A stretch of DNA of 45,992 bases from Oscillospiraceae bacterium (GTDB taxonomy: Bacteria > Bacillota > Clostridia > Oscillospirales > Ruminococcaceae), in the NCBI GenBank assembly GCA_021200565.1, contig JAJQGJ010000021.1, positions 1 through 45,992 of the forward strand, given 5' to 3'. Made by a program: the position numbers and the translations under genes. The notes beneath the pieces are model-generated. The model ran no database searches, was not told the DNA's origin, and worked only from the letters and a program-made list of their open reading frames with translations. Positions 24,648-33,192 of this stretch are shown here, one piece after another (position 1 is the first letter of the stretch; each line of letters starts with the position of its first letter).

Positions 24648-26654
24648 TCAGGCATTCATATATCTCGAGATAACTTCCTCGGCAGCTACGCCGAGCTTGT
24701 CAATCTCCCTGATAGTCTCTTCCATCTTCTTCTTTTCCGCCGTGCGCTGCTCGCTGGTCAAGAGGGCACTGTTCTTCTTGTCCTTAATCTCCCGCTCCAC
24801 CACGTCGATGTCATCACTGAAGGCTTTTTCAAGAGACGCACTGAAGTCGGCAATCAGCTTTACAGTCTGAGTGACAATAGCATCTACAACCTCTTTGCTG
24901 TTTTCAGGCTTTTTGTAGAATTCCTTAACGCCTTCCAGAGTTTTCTTCTTGATATTTTTTGTCTGGCTATCGCCGCCAGTAATCAACGGAACGATTAAAG
25001 ACGCAATTATAGCTCCCATAGCAACCGGCAAGGTTACCGGGAAAACTAATATTGCAAGGCTTGTAACGAGCTGTGAACATAACATCCTCTTTCCGGTGCC
25101 GCTCCCGTAGATTGGCGTCAGTATTGCTCCTAACCATCCGCTGGCAATGCCGGCAAGAATATCGGACACCGAGTTGCCAAAGACCTTCTTCTTTTCAATA
25201 TCAGGCTCCTTGAGATCATCAGCTATGCCGCTCAGATCATTCTGGTAGCTTTCAAAGTCCTGCTGCATCTTGCTGGCTGCGCCCTTGACAAGTTCGTATA
25301 CACCCGGCATGAGAACATCCTTACACCACTCGCCCAGTTTTGCTTCACATTCCTGAGACAGAAACTTTGTTGCCTCATCCGTTAAGGATTTCGCAGCTTT
25401 ATGCACTTTCACGGGGTTGAGGTGAGCCATTCCAGTCGGAATAACCGTCTGAGGCTCGAAGCCATCCATGGTGAGGGTGTCGGGCATCTGCTTGATGAAT
25501 TCTTCCGCTTTCCTGCGGACATAGGGCTCTATGGAGGTGAGCTCGCTCTTGAAGTCAGAAAGAATTCTGGCTTTGCGGATTCTCAGCTCTTCAAGCTTGG
25601 TTTCGGCAATTTCAACCCTAACCTTCAAGGTCTCGTTGTCCTTGTCGCTGTCGAAGATAATGCCCTCGGCTGCGCTGCGCATTTCCTGATTAAGCGTCTT
25701 TAATTTTCCGATGATGCTGTCAATGTGGGCAACGGCACGGTTTTCGATAAGGTAGGATTCAAGATAGCTCTCAAGGTCCTTGTAGCCGGACTCCTGGAGA
25801 AGCCTTTCATCGCCATCCATCTTAGCCTTGAGACCGTCGACGGATGAGAGGAAGAAGATGCCTTCTCTGCCGAGATTAGTGAATCTTGAATTGTTTGCGA
25901 CGTTAACCTCTATGTATTCCTCTCTGTCTTCATATGATTTGAACGACTTGCAGGCTTCGTCAAAGTGGGTTATGCAGATAATCGGCTGGTAGCTGAGGCT
26001 GTTGAGTATAAGGAGCTCTCTTGTGTCAACGGCTCTCTGTCCGGTGGCGTTCTCGAGGTAAATAATTGCGCTTGCAGTCGGCATGTAGTCATGAACGATG
26101 CCGTCATGGCAATAGGGGTCATCAAGACCGGGAGAATCGATGAGCACAACTCCGCCCTCAAGAATCGGCAGAGGCCAGTAAATCTCAATTTTAGCGAAAG
26201 GAGACTCGAGCTTTTCAACTCCCTCTTCATTCTGCTTGCGGGTGTTGATGCCTTTTCTGTTGTTTATCGTGCCGTATTTGGCGATTTCTTCATCACTGGG
26301 CTCAATTTCAAAGGGCTCATCTCCGCCGTTCCAGCGACCCGGCTTCGGATAAACGATTACCTTCTTCTCGGCACCATATCTGACCTCGGTGATTACGCTT
26401 GTGGCAGGGAGCATCCTGGTGGGAAGAATTCCTTGTCCTAAAATAGCATTCAGGAAAGCGGATTTTCCTGCAGAGAAGACACCCATGACCAGAACCTTGA
26501 ATTCGTTTGAGTCAAGCTTTTCGAGCTGGCTGTTCATCGTTTCCTGCCACTTTGAGTCTTCGGGTCTTATTGCGAGGGCAATCTTGCGCTGCTCCTCTAT
26601 AAGCTTCTTTACGGTGTCTACAGACTCCTTAAACCCTTTGATTGTTGTAATCAT
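24648..26654 (-). CDS. Dynamin-like GTPase with membrane-inserting tail
   Basis: A 668-residue bacterial dynamin-family GTPase. G1 is GVFSAGKS (58-65), G3 is DSPGLD (173-178) and the G4-equivalent is THFD (229-232); the conserved ILPTRMLPATSVITEVRYG follows G1. A long helical region comes next, then two hydrophobic segments (about 515-535 and 550-590, LAILVFPVTLPVAMGAIIASLIVPL) that resemble a membrane paddle, and a final helical bundle with a C-terminal basic-acidic coiled coil. Such proteins bend, fuse or repair membranes. It follows the pseudo-GTPase gene by 26 nt with its own AAAGGAG, which suggests a heteromeric pair. Confidence 0.9.
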   Translation of the reverse strand: MITTIKGFKESVDTVKKLIEEQRKIALAIRPEDSKWQETMNSQLEKLDSNEFKVLVMGVFSAGKSAFLNAILGQGILPTRMLPATSVITEVRYGAEKKVIVYPKPGRWNGGDEPFEIEPSDEEIAKYGTINNRKGINTRKQNEEGVEKLESPFAKIEIYWPLPILEGGVVLIDSPGLDDPYCHDGIVHDYMPTASAIIYLENATGQRAVDTRELLILNSLSYQPIICITHFDEACKSFKSYEDREEYIEVNVANNSRFTNLGREGIFFLSSVDGLKAKMDGDERLLQESGYKDLESYLESYLIENRAVAHIDSIIGKLKTLNQEMRSAAEGIIFDSDKDNETLKVRVEIAETKLEELRIRKARILSDFKSELTSIEPYVRRKAEEFIKQMPDTLTMDGFEPQTVIPTGMAHLNPVKVHKAAKSLTDEATKFLSQECEAKLGEWCKDVLMPGVYELVKGAASKMQQDFESYQNDLSGIADDLKEPDIEKKKVFGNSVSDILAGIASGWLGAILTPIYGSGTGKRMLCSQLVTSLAILVFPVTLPVAMGAIIASLIVPLITGGDSQTKNIKKKTLEGVKEFYKKPENSKEVVDAIVTQTVKLIADFSASLEKAFSDDIDVVEREIKDKKNSALLTSEQRTAEKKKMEETIREIDKLGVAAEEVISRYMNA

Positions 26655-26680
26655 TTCAAATCGCTCCTTTACAGACTTTG

Positions 26681-28168
26681 TTACTTTTCAATACTATATT
26701 CATCCAGCAGGTCACACAACTTCTTAATCGTATCGGACAGCTGATTTATTACACTCACGTTGACCTCTGTGCCGCTTAAAAACTCCTCTTCAAACAAGGC
26801 TACAGCATTTCGCTTGCAGGTCTGAAGATCCTTATGGAATGCGTTCTTCAGCTCTCCTGCTGTGCGGCTGTTCGATTCCTCAAGCTTTTTCGTTACGACC
26901 TTTTTGTCGTGATCTCTCTTTATCTTCAGAACCGGGAACGAAAGGAGAACTGTAAGTCCTGGTCCCAGGATCAGCGAGGAAACAAGTCCTACATCAATAA
27001 GTAATATTGTGCAGTACCATAGGCTTCTTGGCGCATCGACCGAGACCGCGGTAGTGCCGGTTGTTTTGCCGACAGAACCAGCAGTATTGCCGTCCGGCAG
27101 ATTGTATCCAAGGCGAAGCTCGCTCATTTTTGCCATCAGGCTTGCTTCCATAAGCTTCACCTGATTCCCGGCGAATGTCTCCCATCTTGTCTTTGTGTTC
27201 TCGGCAAGAATGTCGATGGTGTTCTGGGTGATCGACTCGCCGGACGAAAGCGCCTTTTTATAGCTCTGACTTATTGAGCTCAGCAGCCCTGCAATCTCTT
27301 TGTCAAGAGACTTCTCGAAATCAGCGATCCAGCAGTCCATCTCAGACGCCACCTCCTGGCAACGTTCTGTAATCTGACGGTTAGCGTGGAGCTTCTGCCT
27401 CTCTGCGTTGAGCCTTTCACGATACTCATTTATCTTCGACCAGAGAGCGGCTTTCATTTCGGCTGAAACCCATCTCTTGCAGTCATCTTCGAATTTTTCC
27501 TTGCGGTAGTCTTTAAGGGCTTCGGGTGTCTCCTCGTCACTCTTCCACCTGGAAAGGATCTTTGACGAAATCTGCTCAATGGCCACATAGGAAACGCTGT
27601 TGTCCCAGAGAACCAGCTGCTCGCTGGTCATATTGAGGTTCTCTGTTCTCTTGAGGCATACCTTGATGAATTCGTCGTTTTCATCCTCGGGGATCTTCTC
27701 AAGCCCTTCGATGACGATCATCGAATCCCACGCTCTTGTTGAGGTGATGAGATCTATCATCGAGCGTCTGAAGGCAGTGGCTGCGTCCATTCCGAAAATC
27801 ATGAAGTCCATGTCATCAAGAACCTTGCTCGGGTGCAGATCATCATAGAAGGCTTTGTCCCAGATGATGGCATAGAAGCGGATTGGTACACCCTCCCAGC
27901 GTTCGTTCTTTACGTGAATAGTTCTGTACTTCTCATCATCGGAGCCGTCAAATGTGATGCAAACAATTTCCTGGTTTGCGACTATCAGCTTGTCCGGCAG
28001 AATATCCTCTCCGGCAATCAGGTTTGCAAGCCGGTTGAGGCTTGAAATAATTGCGACCTTGAGATACGGAGCGTTCTCCGGCTCGGAAATATTCTTAAGC
28101 TTTTCCTGAAGCTCAGTGAGCTTATACTGTTCGGCAACCGACAATGTGCGCTCGATAAAATCATTCAT
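26681..28168 (-). CDS. Dynamin-like pseudo-GTPase (P-loop lost)
   Basis: A 495-residue protein with the layout of a small bacterial dynamin but no nucleotide-binding loop. YLKVAIISSLNRLANLIAGEDILP (residues 35-58) aligns with the family's usual LKVAVIGEFSSGKS...NALLGEDILP, yet the glycines, lysine and serine are gone. DMDFMIFGMDAAT corresponds to the strand after G3. A helical stalk and a hydrophobic hairpin near 395-425 (TILLIDVGLVSSLILGPGLTVLLSF) follow. The start is ATG 28168 behind AGGAGG. It is first behind the internal promoter at 28219 and lies between two active dynamin-like genes. Probably a non-catalytic partner. Confidence 0.75.
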   Translation of the reverse strand: MNDFIERTLSVAEQYKLTELQEKLKNISEPENAPYLKVAIISSLNRLANLIAGEDILPDKLIVANQEIVCITFDGSDDEKYRTIHVKNERWEGVPIRFYAIIWDKAFYDDLHPSKVLDDMDFMIFGMDAATAFRRSMIDLITSTRAWDSMIVIEGLEKIPEDENDEFIKVCLKRTENLNMTSEQLVLWDNSVSYVAIEQISSKILSRWKSDEETPEALKDYRKEKFEDDCKRWVSAEMKAALWSKINEYRERLNAERQKLHANRQITERCQEVASEMDCWIADFEKSLDKEIAGLLSSISQSYKKALSSGESITQNTIDILAENTKTRWETFAGNQVKLMEASLMAKMSELRLGYNLPDGNTAGSVGKTTGTTAVSVDAPRSLWYCTILLIDVGLVSSLILGPGLTVLLSFPVLKIKRDHDKKVVTKKLEESNSRTAGELKNAFHKDLQTCKRNAVALFEEEFLSGTEVNVSVINQLSDTIKKLCDLLDEYSIEK

Positions 28169-28218
28169 TAATATATACCTCCTCAAAGATTTCGGGTTGA
28201 TTTTTATCTTGTGTTAAG

Positions 28219-28224
28219 AGTATA
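28219..28224 (-). promoter_or_regulatory. Extended -10 of the internal promoter for the pseudo-GTPase to HerA genes
   Basis: Minus-strand TGA-TATACT with a GATTTC just upstream and no clear -35. The leader to ATG 28168 is about 45 nt. It has the same layout as the promoter at 18836-18841. Confidence 0.72.
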
Positions 28225-28254
28225 TCACGAAATCTCCGACTGTTTTGGAATATC

Positions 28255-28282
28255 GCATTTTCTGTCTGAAATCATGCATTTT
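28255..28282 (-). promoter_or_regulatory. AAAATGC direct repeat pair, candidate LytTR site
   Basis: Minus-strand GAAAATGC copies with cores at 28282-28276 and 28261-28255, 21 bp apart; the nearer copy is 30 bp from the -10. The block TGCnTGATTTCA..CAGAAAATGC is shared with the site at 18871-18898. The distal copy overlaps the last codons and stop of the upstream dynamin-like gene. Confidence 0.65.
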
Positions 28283-30092
28283 CCGGAAACTGCTCCCAAT
28301 GCTGCCACTCCTGCATCTCCATAAGGAAGTATTCAAGCTTTGAAATATCGCTTTCGCACTTTTCCCAGAGTTGTCTGTATCCACTGGCGACATTTTCATA
28401 GAGTGCATGATACTGAGGCACGGATTCTTTGAAAGCGTCGAGGCAGATGTCTCTTCTTTTTTGCGAATACTCTACAAGACAGCTTGTAGCATCGGTGAGA
28501 ATCCACCTCTCTTCCTCGGCTAACGACTTGCTGAGCACGTCCATGACGGAAGCACGGGCTTCTTCGAGTCTTGCAAGGCTTGGAGTAAATTTAAGTTGTG
28601 GCTTCGGCATCCGCTTGGTTTTCGTGTGGATACCTCTTAACAGTTCATCGGAGTTAGTCTTGAGGTTTACCGCTGGTGCTTCTATAGACCCGCAGAGCGG
28701 TGAGCTCTCCAAGATCGCCTGGCTAATGTCCTGCATTCTTTTGCATGCCGAAGAATAGAGCTCAGTAAATATGTCGTTTATTTCTTCCATTTCCCGGATG
28801 AGTGCGTTTTCAAAAGAGGAAAAAGCTTCGTTTATCCGCCCTTCCATACTTTGCCCTGAGGCATAGGAGCGGATTTTCCTTACAGACTTAAGCTCCTGAA
28901 GATCAGAGGCAACTGAGTTTTTACAATTCTTTGAAGCTGTGTACCAGCTGTAGCTGAGCTCCTTTGAGTAGCACTTTTCTTCGATAGTCCGCTCCATATC
29001 CGCACGCAGAACGATTGCTATGCTCTCCAGCTTTTCGGGCTTGTTTTCTTCGAGAGCTTTCTTTTGAACTATCATCTCTTTGCGGCGGTCTGTAACGGTG
29101 GCACGTGTGCTCTTCATGACCTTATTGATACAGCTTAGAAGCATTTTGTTCATGAGGGCTTCGTGGGAATTCTTAAGGTGCTCGCTTAGTCCTGTCATCA
29201 TGAGCTGAAACTTTTCCTGCCACTCTCCGCCATCGGAAATGCCGGTTGCGGAAACCATATAGACAGGTGCGTCGACAGAAAACCTTGACTCGATCATGTC
29301 GTGGACATAATCCTGAATCTCTTCACGCTCATACGGAGGTATCAGATCGGCTTTATTTATGACTATGAAGCTGTGCTCCATGAAGCCCTCGGCATTGGCT
29401 CTTAAAAATCTCTCGAGAGTTGACGTGTAGACGTCGTGGGGATCCAAAACCAGCATCAGTCCGTCGGCATCATCCATTAAGACGCTTTCGGTGACTGACA
29501 TGTGGCGCTCGCCAGCTTCTCCGGTTGCGTCAATGCCCGGCGTGTCGATAAGTCTTGTTTTTTCTCCCAGAGTGTAATCAGGGATCATGACAAGCACCTT
29601 CGACAGAAACCGGGTGATATGCTCTTCTGCGGTTAATAATGCGATAACGTCCTGCGTGTTAAAGCAGAAATCAGGAGCTACAGTGTAGTCGCAGTCTGAT
29701 TTTAAGTATTCAAACAGCTTGCGCACCGATTCTCCTTCAAGAAGAAGTGGGTTTCCGGGAAGACCCTGAAGCCAGAAGGTTTTTCCGTCCAAAGTCTCAA
29801 CCGTCATAACGAGAACAGGCTGTTCCGAACAGTAGATATATGTGGGGACAGCCGTGCACGCAAGGAGGTTTGTTTTCAGTAGGTCGATGCCTAATATTCC
29901 GTTAATCAGGGTGCTCTTGCCGGCACTGAATTCTCCGATGACCGACAGATTGAGGTATGAAAGGTTCATCCTTCTGACTATCTCGTCATAAGAACGCCTG
30001 ATTTCCTCAGACGCTTTATCGTCCAGCACCGACGAGCTGATGACTCCATCAACTATTCTGAGTCCCTGATTGACATGCTCTATTATGTTCAT
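28272..30092 (-). CDS. Dynamin-like GTPase
   Basis: A 606-residue GTPase of the bacterial dynamin family. G1 is GEFSAGKST (53-61), a Thr-rich switch ACTAVPTYI lies at about 78-86, G3 is DTPGID (183-188) and G4 is NKAD (246-249). The rest is helical and charged, with no evident transmembrane segment, unlike the GTPase at 24648. The start overlaps the previous stop (ATGA). It is the last gene before the internal promoter at 28219. Two active and one inactive dynamin-like proteins in one cluster point to heteromeric assembly on membranes. Confidence 0.9.
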   Translation of the reverse strand: MNIIEHVNQGLRIVDGVISSSVLDDKASEEIRRSYDEIVRRMNLSYLNLSVIGEFSAGKSTLINGILGIDLLKTNLLACTAVPTYIYCSEQPVLVMTVETLDGKTFWLQGLPGNPLLLEGESVRKLFEYLKSDCDYTVAPDFCFNTQDVIALLTAEEHITRFLSKVLVMIPDYTLGEKTRLIDTPGIDATGEAGERHMSVTESVLMDDADGLMLVLDPHDVYTSTLERFLRANAEGFMEHSFIVINKADLIPPYEREEIQDYVHDMIESRFSVDAPVYMVSATGISDGGEWQEKFQLMMTGLSEHLKNSHEALMNKMLLSCINKVMKSTRATVTDRRKEMIVQKKALEENKPEKLESIAIVLRADMERTIEEKCYSKELSYSWYTASKNCKNSVASDLQELKSVRKIRSYASGQSMEGRINEAFSSFENALIREMEEINDIFTELYSSACKRMQDISQAILESSPLCGSIEAPAVNLKTNSDELLRGIHTKTKRMPKPQLKFTPSLARLEEARASVMDVLSKSLAEEERWILTDATSCLVEYSQKRRDICLDAFKESVPQYHALYENVASGYRQLWEKCESDISKLEYFLMEMQEWQHWEQFPENA

Positions 30093-30565
30093 GACTGGTC
30101 AACTATGCCATCAAGAACCATTTCTTCTATATTTTCGGGAGCTTCATTTTCCCCCTCTGGATCTCCGAGTCGCTTGTCTTTATCCTTTTTGAGCTCCTCA
30201 ACAATCTTCTTCATTTTCTCCATAGCAGCCTCGTTTTCGGAATCGTCCTTGGCGAGTCTTAAGATGTAGAACTTCGCAGTTTCGGGCTCATGCTTGAGCC
30301 AGTCGAGTGCGATGAGGGCGTTGACAGGCTGCATTTTGACCTCGTCTACAAGATACTTGGCAGTTACACCTTCGACTGTCGCTTTAGGAAGTCCCTTGCC
30401 GTTAATCCAGCTTATCACCCAGCCTCTGCTTTCGTCATCCATCTCTCTTACGGAGCGGAAGAGCGTGCGGATGTCTTCATCGGTATAACCGAAATCACTC
30501 ATCTTGAGGGTGTTATAAAACTTCTTGTATCTCAGTTCAGCTCTTACTTTTCTTCCCATTGTCAT
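30089..30565 (-). CDS. Unknown helical protein coupled to the dynamin-like gene
   Basis: A 158-residue soluble protein that I do not recognise. It is mostly helical, with RYKKFYNTLKMSDFGYTDEDIRTLF near the start and a charged helix near the end (AAMEKMKKIVEELKKDKDKR) that could form a coiled coil. Start and stop both overlap the neighbours by ATGA, so it is translationally coupled to the zincin and to the dynamin-like GTPase. A structural adaptor is possible. Confidence 0.65.
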   Translation of the reverse strand: MTMGRKVRAELRYKKFYNTLKMSDFGYTDEDIRTLFRSVREMDDESRGWVISWINGKGLPKATVEGVTAKYLVDEVKMQPVNALIALDWLKHEPETAKFYILRLAKDDSENEAAMEKMKKIVEELKKDKDKRLGDPEGENEAPENIEEMVLDGIVDQS

Positions 30566-31233
30566 ACCATCCCTTCTAATGCCATTGCTGCGAAGCTCGC
30601 TGCGTCATTCTCAACCGGTTGTTTTGCATATGCCTTGATGTCTACCTTAGGATTGATGTAGTGCTGCATATTGTCAGCCCACGCTTTGCGGCGCTCGTCG
30701 CTTATATCCCAGAAGCCGGGAGTGTTGATAGCCTTGTCCTGCACTGCGTGGCGAAGCTCATGGACTATTGTGTCTAAGAATTCCTTGACAATATATTCGA
30801 ACTTCTCGTGGCTCTTATCCACCATCAGGTATGCGACATTGAAGACAGCTTTCTTGGTTTCGAAGTTATAGGCTCCCCACATGCTGCCTTCCATTATCTC
30901 GACATCAACATCTATGTCGAGGTCATAGGCTTTCACCAGATCCTTGACAAAATCGGAGGTTGCCTGTACACGCTCCATGTTTGACATGTTGCCGATAGCT
31001 TCGGCTGGCTTGTCCGTGAAATGATTTCTGATGATTTCTCTGGTTTCGCCGATTTTTTCCTTGTCGGTTTCGCTCATTTCAGCCCTTGCTTGCTGGGGAA
31101 GCTCAGGCTGCTTCTTCTTGTCGCCAAACCATTTCTTGTATAAATCTCTAAGCCACGGAACCAGGTATGTTGCAGCAAGTATTGCTATCAATTCCGTCGT
31201 TATTTTTATCGTCCCGATTGTTAACAATTCCAT
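30562..31233 (-). CDS. Membrane-anchored zinc metallopeptidase (zincin)
   Basis: A 223-residue protein with one N-terminal membrane helix (about 8-28, ITTELIAILAATYLVPWL), a basic linker and a compact metallopeptidase domain. The zinc motif HELRH is His158-Glu159-x-x-His162. A downstream KQPVENDAASFA (Glu208) looks like the third zinc ligand, as in the many small zincins with a Q-P-x-E-x-D-A segment. By the positive-inside rule the domain should face the cytoplasm. The ribosome binding site overlaps the stop of the AAA+ gene, and the pair may work as unfoldase plus protease. Confidence 0.8.
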   Translation of the reverse strand: MELLTIGTIKITTELIAILAATYLVPWLRDLYKKWFGDKKKQPELPQQARAEMSETDKEKIGETREIIRNHFTDKPAEAIGNMSNMERVQATSDFVKDLVKAYDLDIDVDVEIMEGSMWGAYNFETKKAVFNVAYLMVDKSHEKFEYIVKEFLDTIVHELRHAVQDKAINTPGFWDISDERRKAWADNMQHYINPKVDIKAYAKQPVENDAASFAAMALEGMV

Positions 31234-31238
31234 AAAAA

Positions 31239-33179
31239 TTATCTCCTTATCATTTGATTTCTTTCCTGCTGTTCGACCATTGGTGCGATTTCGTTTATGC
31301 GCTTTTTGAGCATATCATACACAGCCTGGTCATATGAGCTCTGGAATGTGCGGTTGCCTGTGAGAAGCGATTTCTCCTCCATGGATTTGTCCCACTCTTC
31401 CTTTTCGCTTTCACTCATCATGGCTGTATTCTTCTGACGGAGGCGTGTATATTCATCGAGGTGCTCCGGGTGATAGTCGGAGCTTTCGAACAGTACCATG
31501 TCTGCAGTTGGGGTAAAGCCCTTTCTCAGCATCCGGCAGTAGGACACAGCGATGCTATCGAGGTTTTCTGTGCCGTCGCCATAGAGGCTGCTCTCGTTTA
31601 TTGCACGTGTGAGCTCCTCCTCCCAAAGCTTAGAAGTGATTCTTCCCCTGTCTTTCAGGCTCCTGAGGGCTACGTTGACAACCTTCTGAATGTCGGAGCC
31701 TATTGCAATTCGTGGGTGCTCCGGGTCTTTTGACATCGTCTTCTGGATGATACGCCCAAGAAGTCTTTCGTCCATACAGCCCGGCTCGAAAAGTGAAACC
31801 TCATCATCGTGAATCCTCTTAGCTCCAGCAATGGTGTGACATGCACGCTTCATCGAGCTCTGAAAAATCTTGACGCATTCGCCCTCTGTGGGAAGGTAGA
31901 CGGCATAGAGTGCGTCGAATCTTCCGCTTCGGAAAAATTCCTTCGGCAGAGCGCCGATGTCGTTTGCGGTGGCGAAGAGGAAGCAGGGCTTCTTGTTGTC
32001 CTGCATCCAGCCGAGCATGTAGCCAAACATTCGCTTGAATGCCGGCGAGTCGTTGTCACCGCTGGAGCCGGCAAAGCCTTTTTCGAGCTCGTCTATGAAG
32101 AGAACGCATGGCGACATCGATTCGGCAAGCTTGAGAGCTTCTCTCATTCTCTGCTCAGATACGCCCTGGTACTTGTCCATAAGGCTTCCTATGTCCATCT
32201 TGAGAAGTGGGAGGTCGAGCTGGCGTGCTGCAAACTTTGCGGCTTCCGACTTTCCGCAGCCTGGTATTCCGCAGAGGAGAACACCTTTCGGAGGCGGTGT
32301 TCCGACTTCACGCTTATAGTCGTTTGAGTTCTTGAGAGCTGGCTTCTGGCTCATCAGCCAGGATTTGAAGCCCTCCATTCCTCCGATGTCGCCGTCCTTG
32401 CTGCACTCTTCGAGGATGCCGCCCTCCATCTTCTGGGCTTTACGTTCAGCGATCATCTTTTCAACGGTATCAGCTTCGTCAAGAGAAGAGGTTGCCTGAA
32501 TCTTTCTGAGGGTCAGCACTATCTCCTCTTCAGAGAAGCCCATGAAGTTTGTGCAGAGTGCGGACAGGTAGGATTTGTTTTCGACGAGCTTCTGGTTTGC
32601 TCCGGTTTCCATGAGTATGATGCTCCGGATTTCCTCTTCATCGGGATAGCCAACATCGATGACTTCCGTGTAGTTTGCAAGCATCGGCGAAAGATAAACC
32701 TCGGAGCTGTAGAGAATCACGACACTGCTCTGGAGAAATTTAAAGTTTTCGTTGTTTTCATCCTCGTGCGCAAGAACGTATTTCTCTAATTCCTGATATA
32801 TTCTTCTCTGTTCATCATCCTGCCGGTTCCACATCTTGTAGGTCCATATCTTCGGAACCTCCATGGTTCCCATTGTTAGAGATGTCGGGTAACTGTTCTT
32901 TGCGTAGTTGAGGCAGTCATCAGCAGGAAAAACGTTCGGAGTTCTGCGCTCCTTGATTGCAAGAAGCCTTTCTCCCTCACGACGTTCCGACAGAGGTCTT
33001 CTTACATACATTCCGCTTGAATCGCCGTTGAGAAGAACTACAAGCGGCATTTCCTCGTCTTCTACAATCTTTTCGATAAGTATGTCGGAATCTGTCTTGA
33101 TATAGAGGATCGGAATTCCTCCCATCATGGCAGCCCGTGCTTTTTTCATGATTTGTTTTAAAACGCCATCAGCAGCCAA
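31239..33179 (-). CDS. Ycf46-like AAA+ ATPase
   Basis: A 646-residue AAA+ protein. The N-terminal 250 residues start with GIPILYIKTDSD and resemble the inactive N-domain of Ycf46-type ATPases. The active module has GIPGCGKSEAAK near 300, Walker B CVLFIDELEKGFAG, sensor FLFATANDIGALP and the arginine-finger segment FRSGRFD. It would remodel a protein partner by ATP-driven threading or conformational change. The start is TTG 33179 with AGGAGG 8 nt upstream, overlapping the end of the Hsp70-like gene. The next gene encodes a zincin. Confidence 0.9.
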   Translation of the reverse strand: MAADGVLKQIMKKARAAMMGGIPILYIKTDSDILIEKIVEDEEMPLVVLLNGDSSGMYVRRPLSERREGERLLAIKERRTPNVFPADDCLNYAKNSYPTSLTMGTMEVPKIWTYKMWNRQDDEQRRIYQELEKYVLAHEDENNENFKFLQSSVVILYSSEVYLSPMLANYTEVIDVGYPDEEEIRSIILMETGANQKLVENKSYLSALCTNFMGFSEEEIVLTLRKIQATSSLDEADTVEKMIAERKAQKMEGGILEECSKDGDIGGMEGFKSWLMSQKPALKNSNDYKREVGTPPPKGVLLCGIPGCGKSEAAKFAARQLDLPLLKMDIGSLMDKYQGVSEQRMREALKLAESMSPCVLFIDELEKGFAGSSGDNDSPAFKRMFGYMLGWMQDNKKPCFLFATANDIGALPKEFFRSGRFDALYAVYLPTEGECVKIFQSSMKRACHTIAGAKRIHDDEVSLFEPGCMDERLLGRIIQKTMSKDPEHPRIAIGSDIQKVVNVALRSLKDRGRITSKLWEEELTRAINESSLYGDGTENLDSIAVSYCRMLRKGFTPTADMVLFESSDYHPEHLDEYTRLRQKNTAMMSESEKEEWDKSMEEKSLLTGNRTFQSSYDQAVYDMLKKRINEIAPMVEQQERNQMIRR

Positions 33180-33192
33180 ATTCTCAGCCTCC

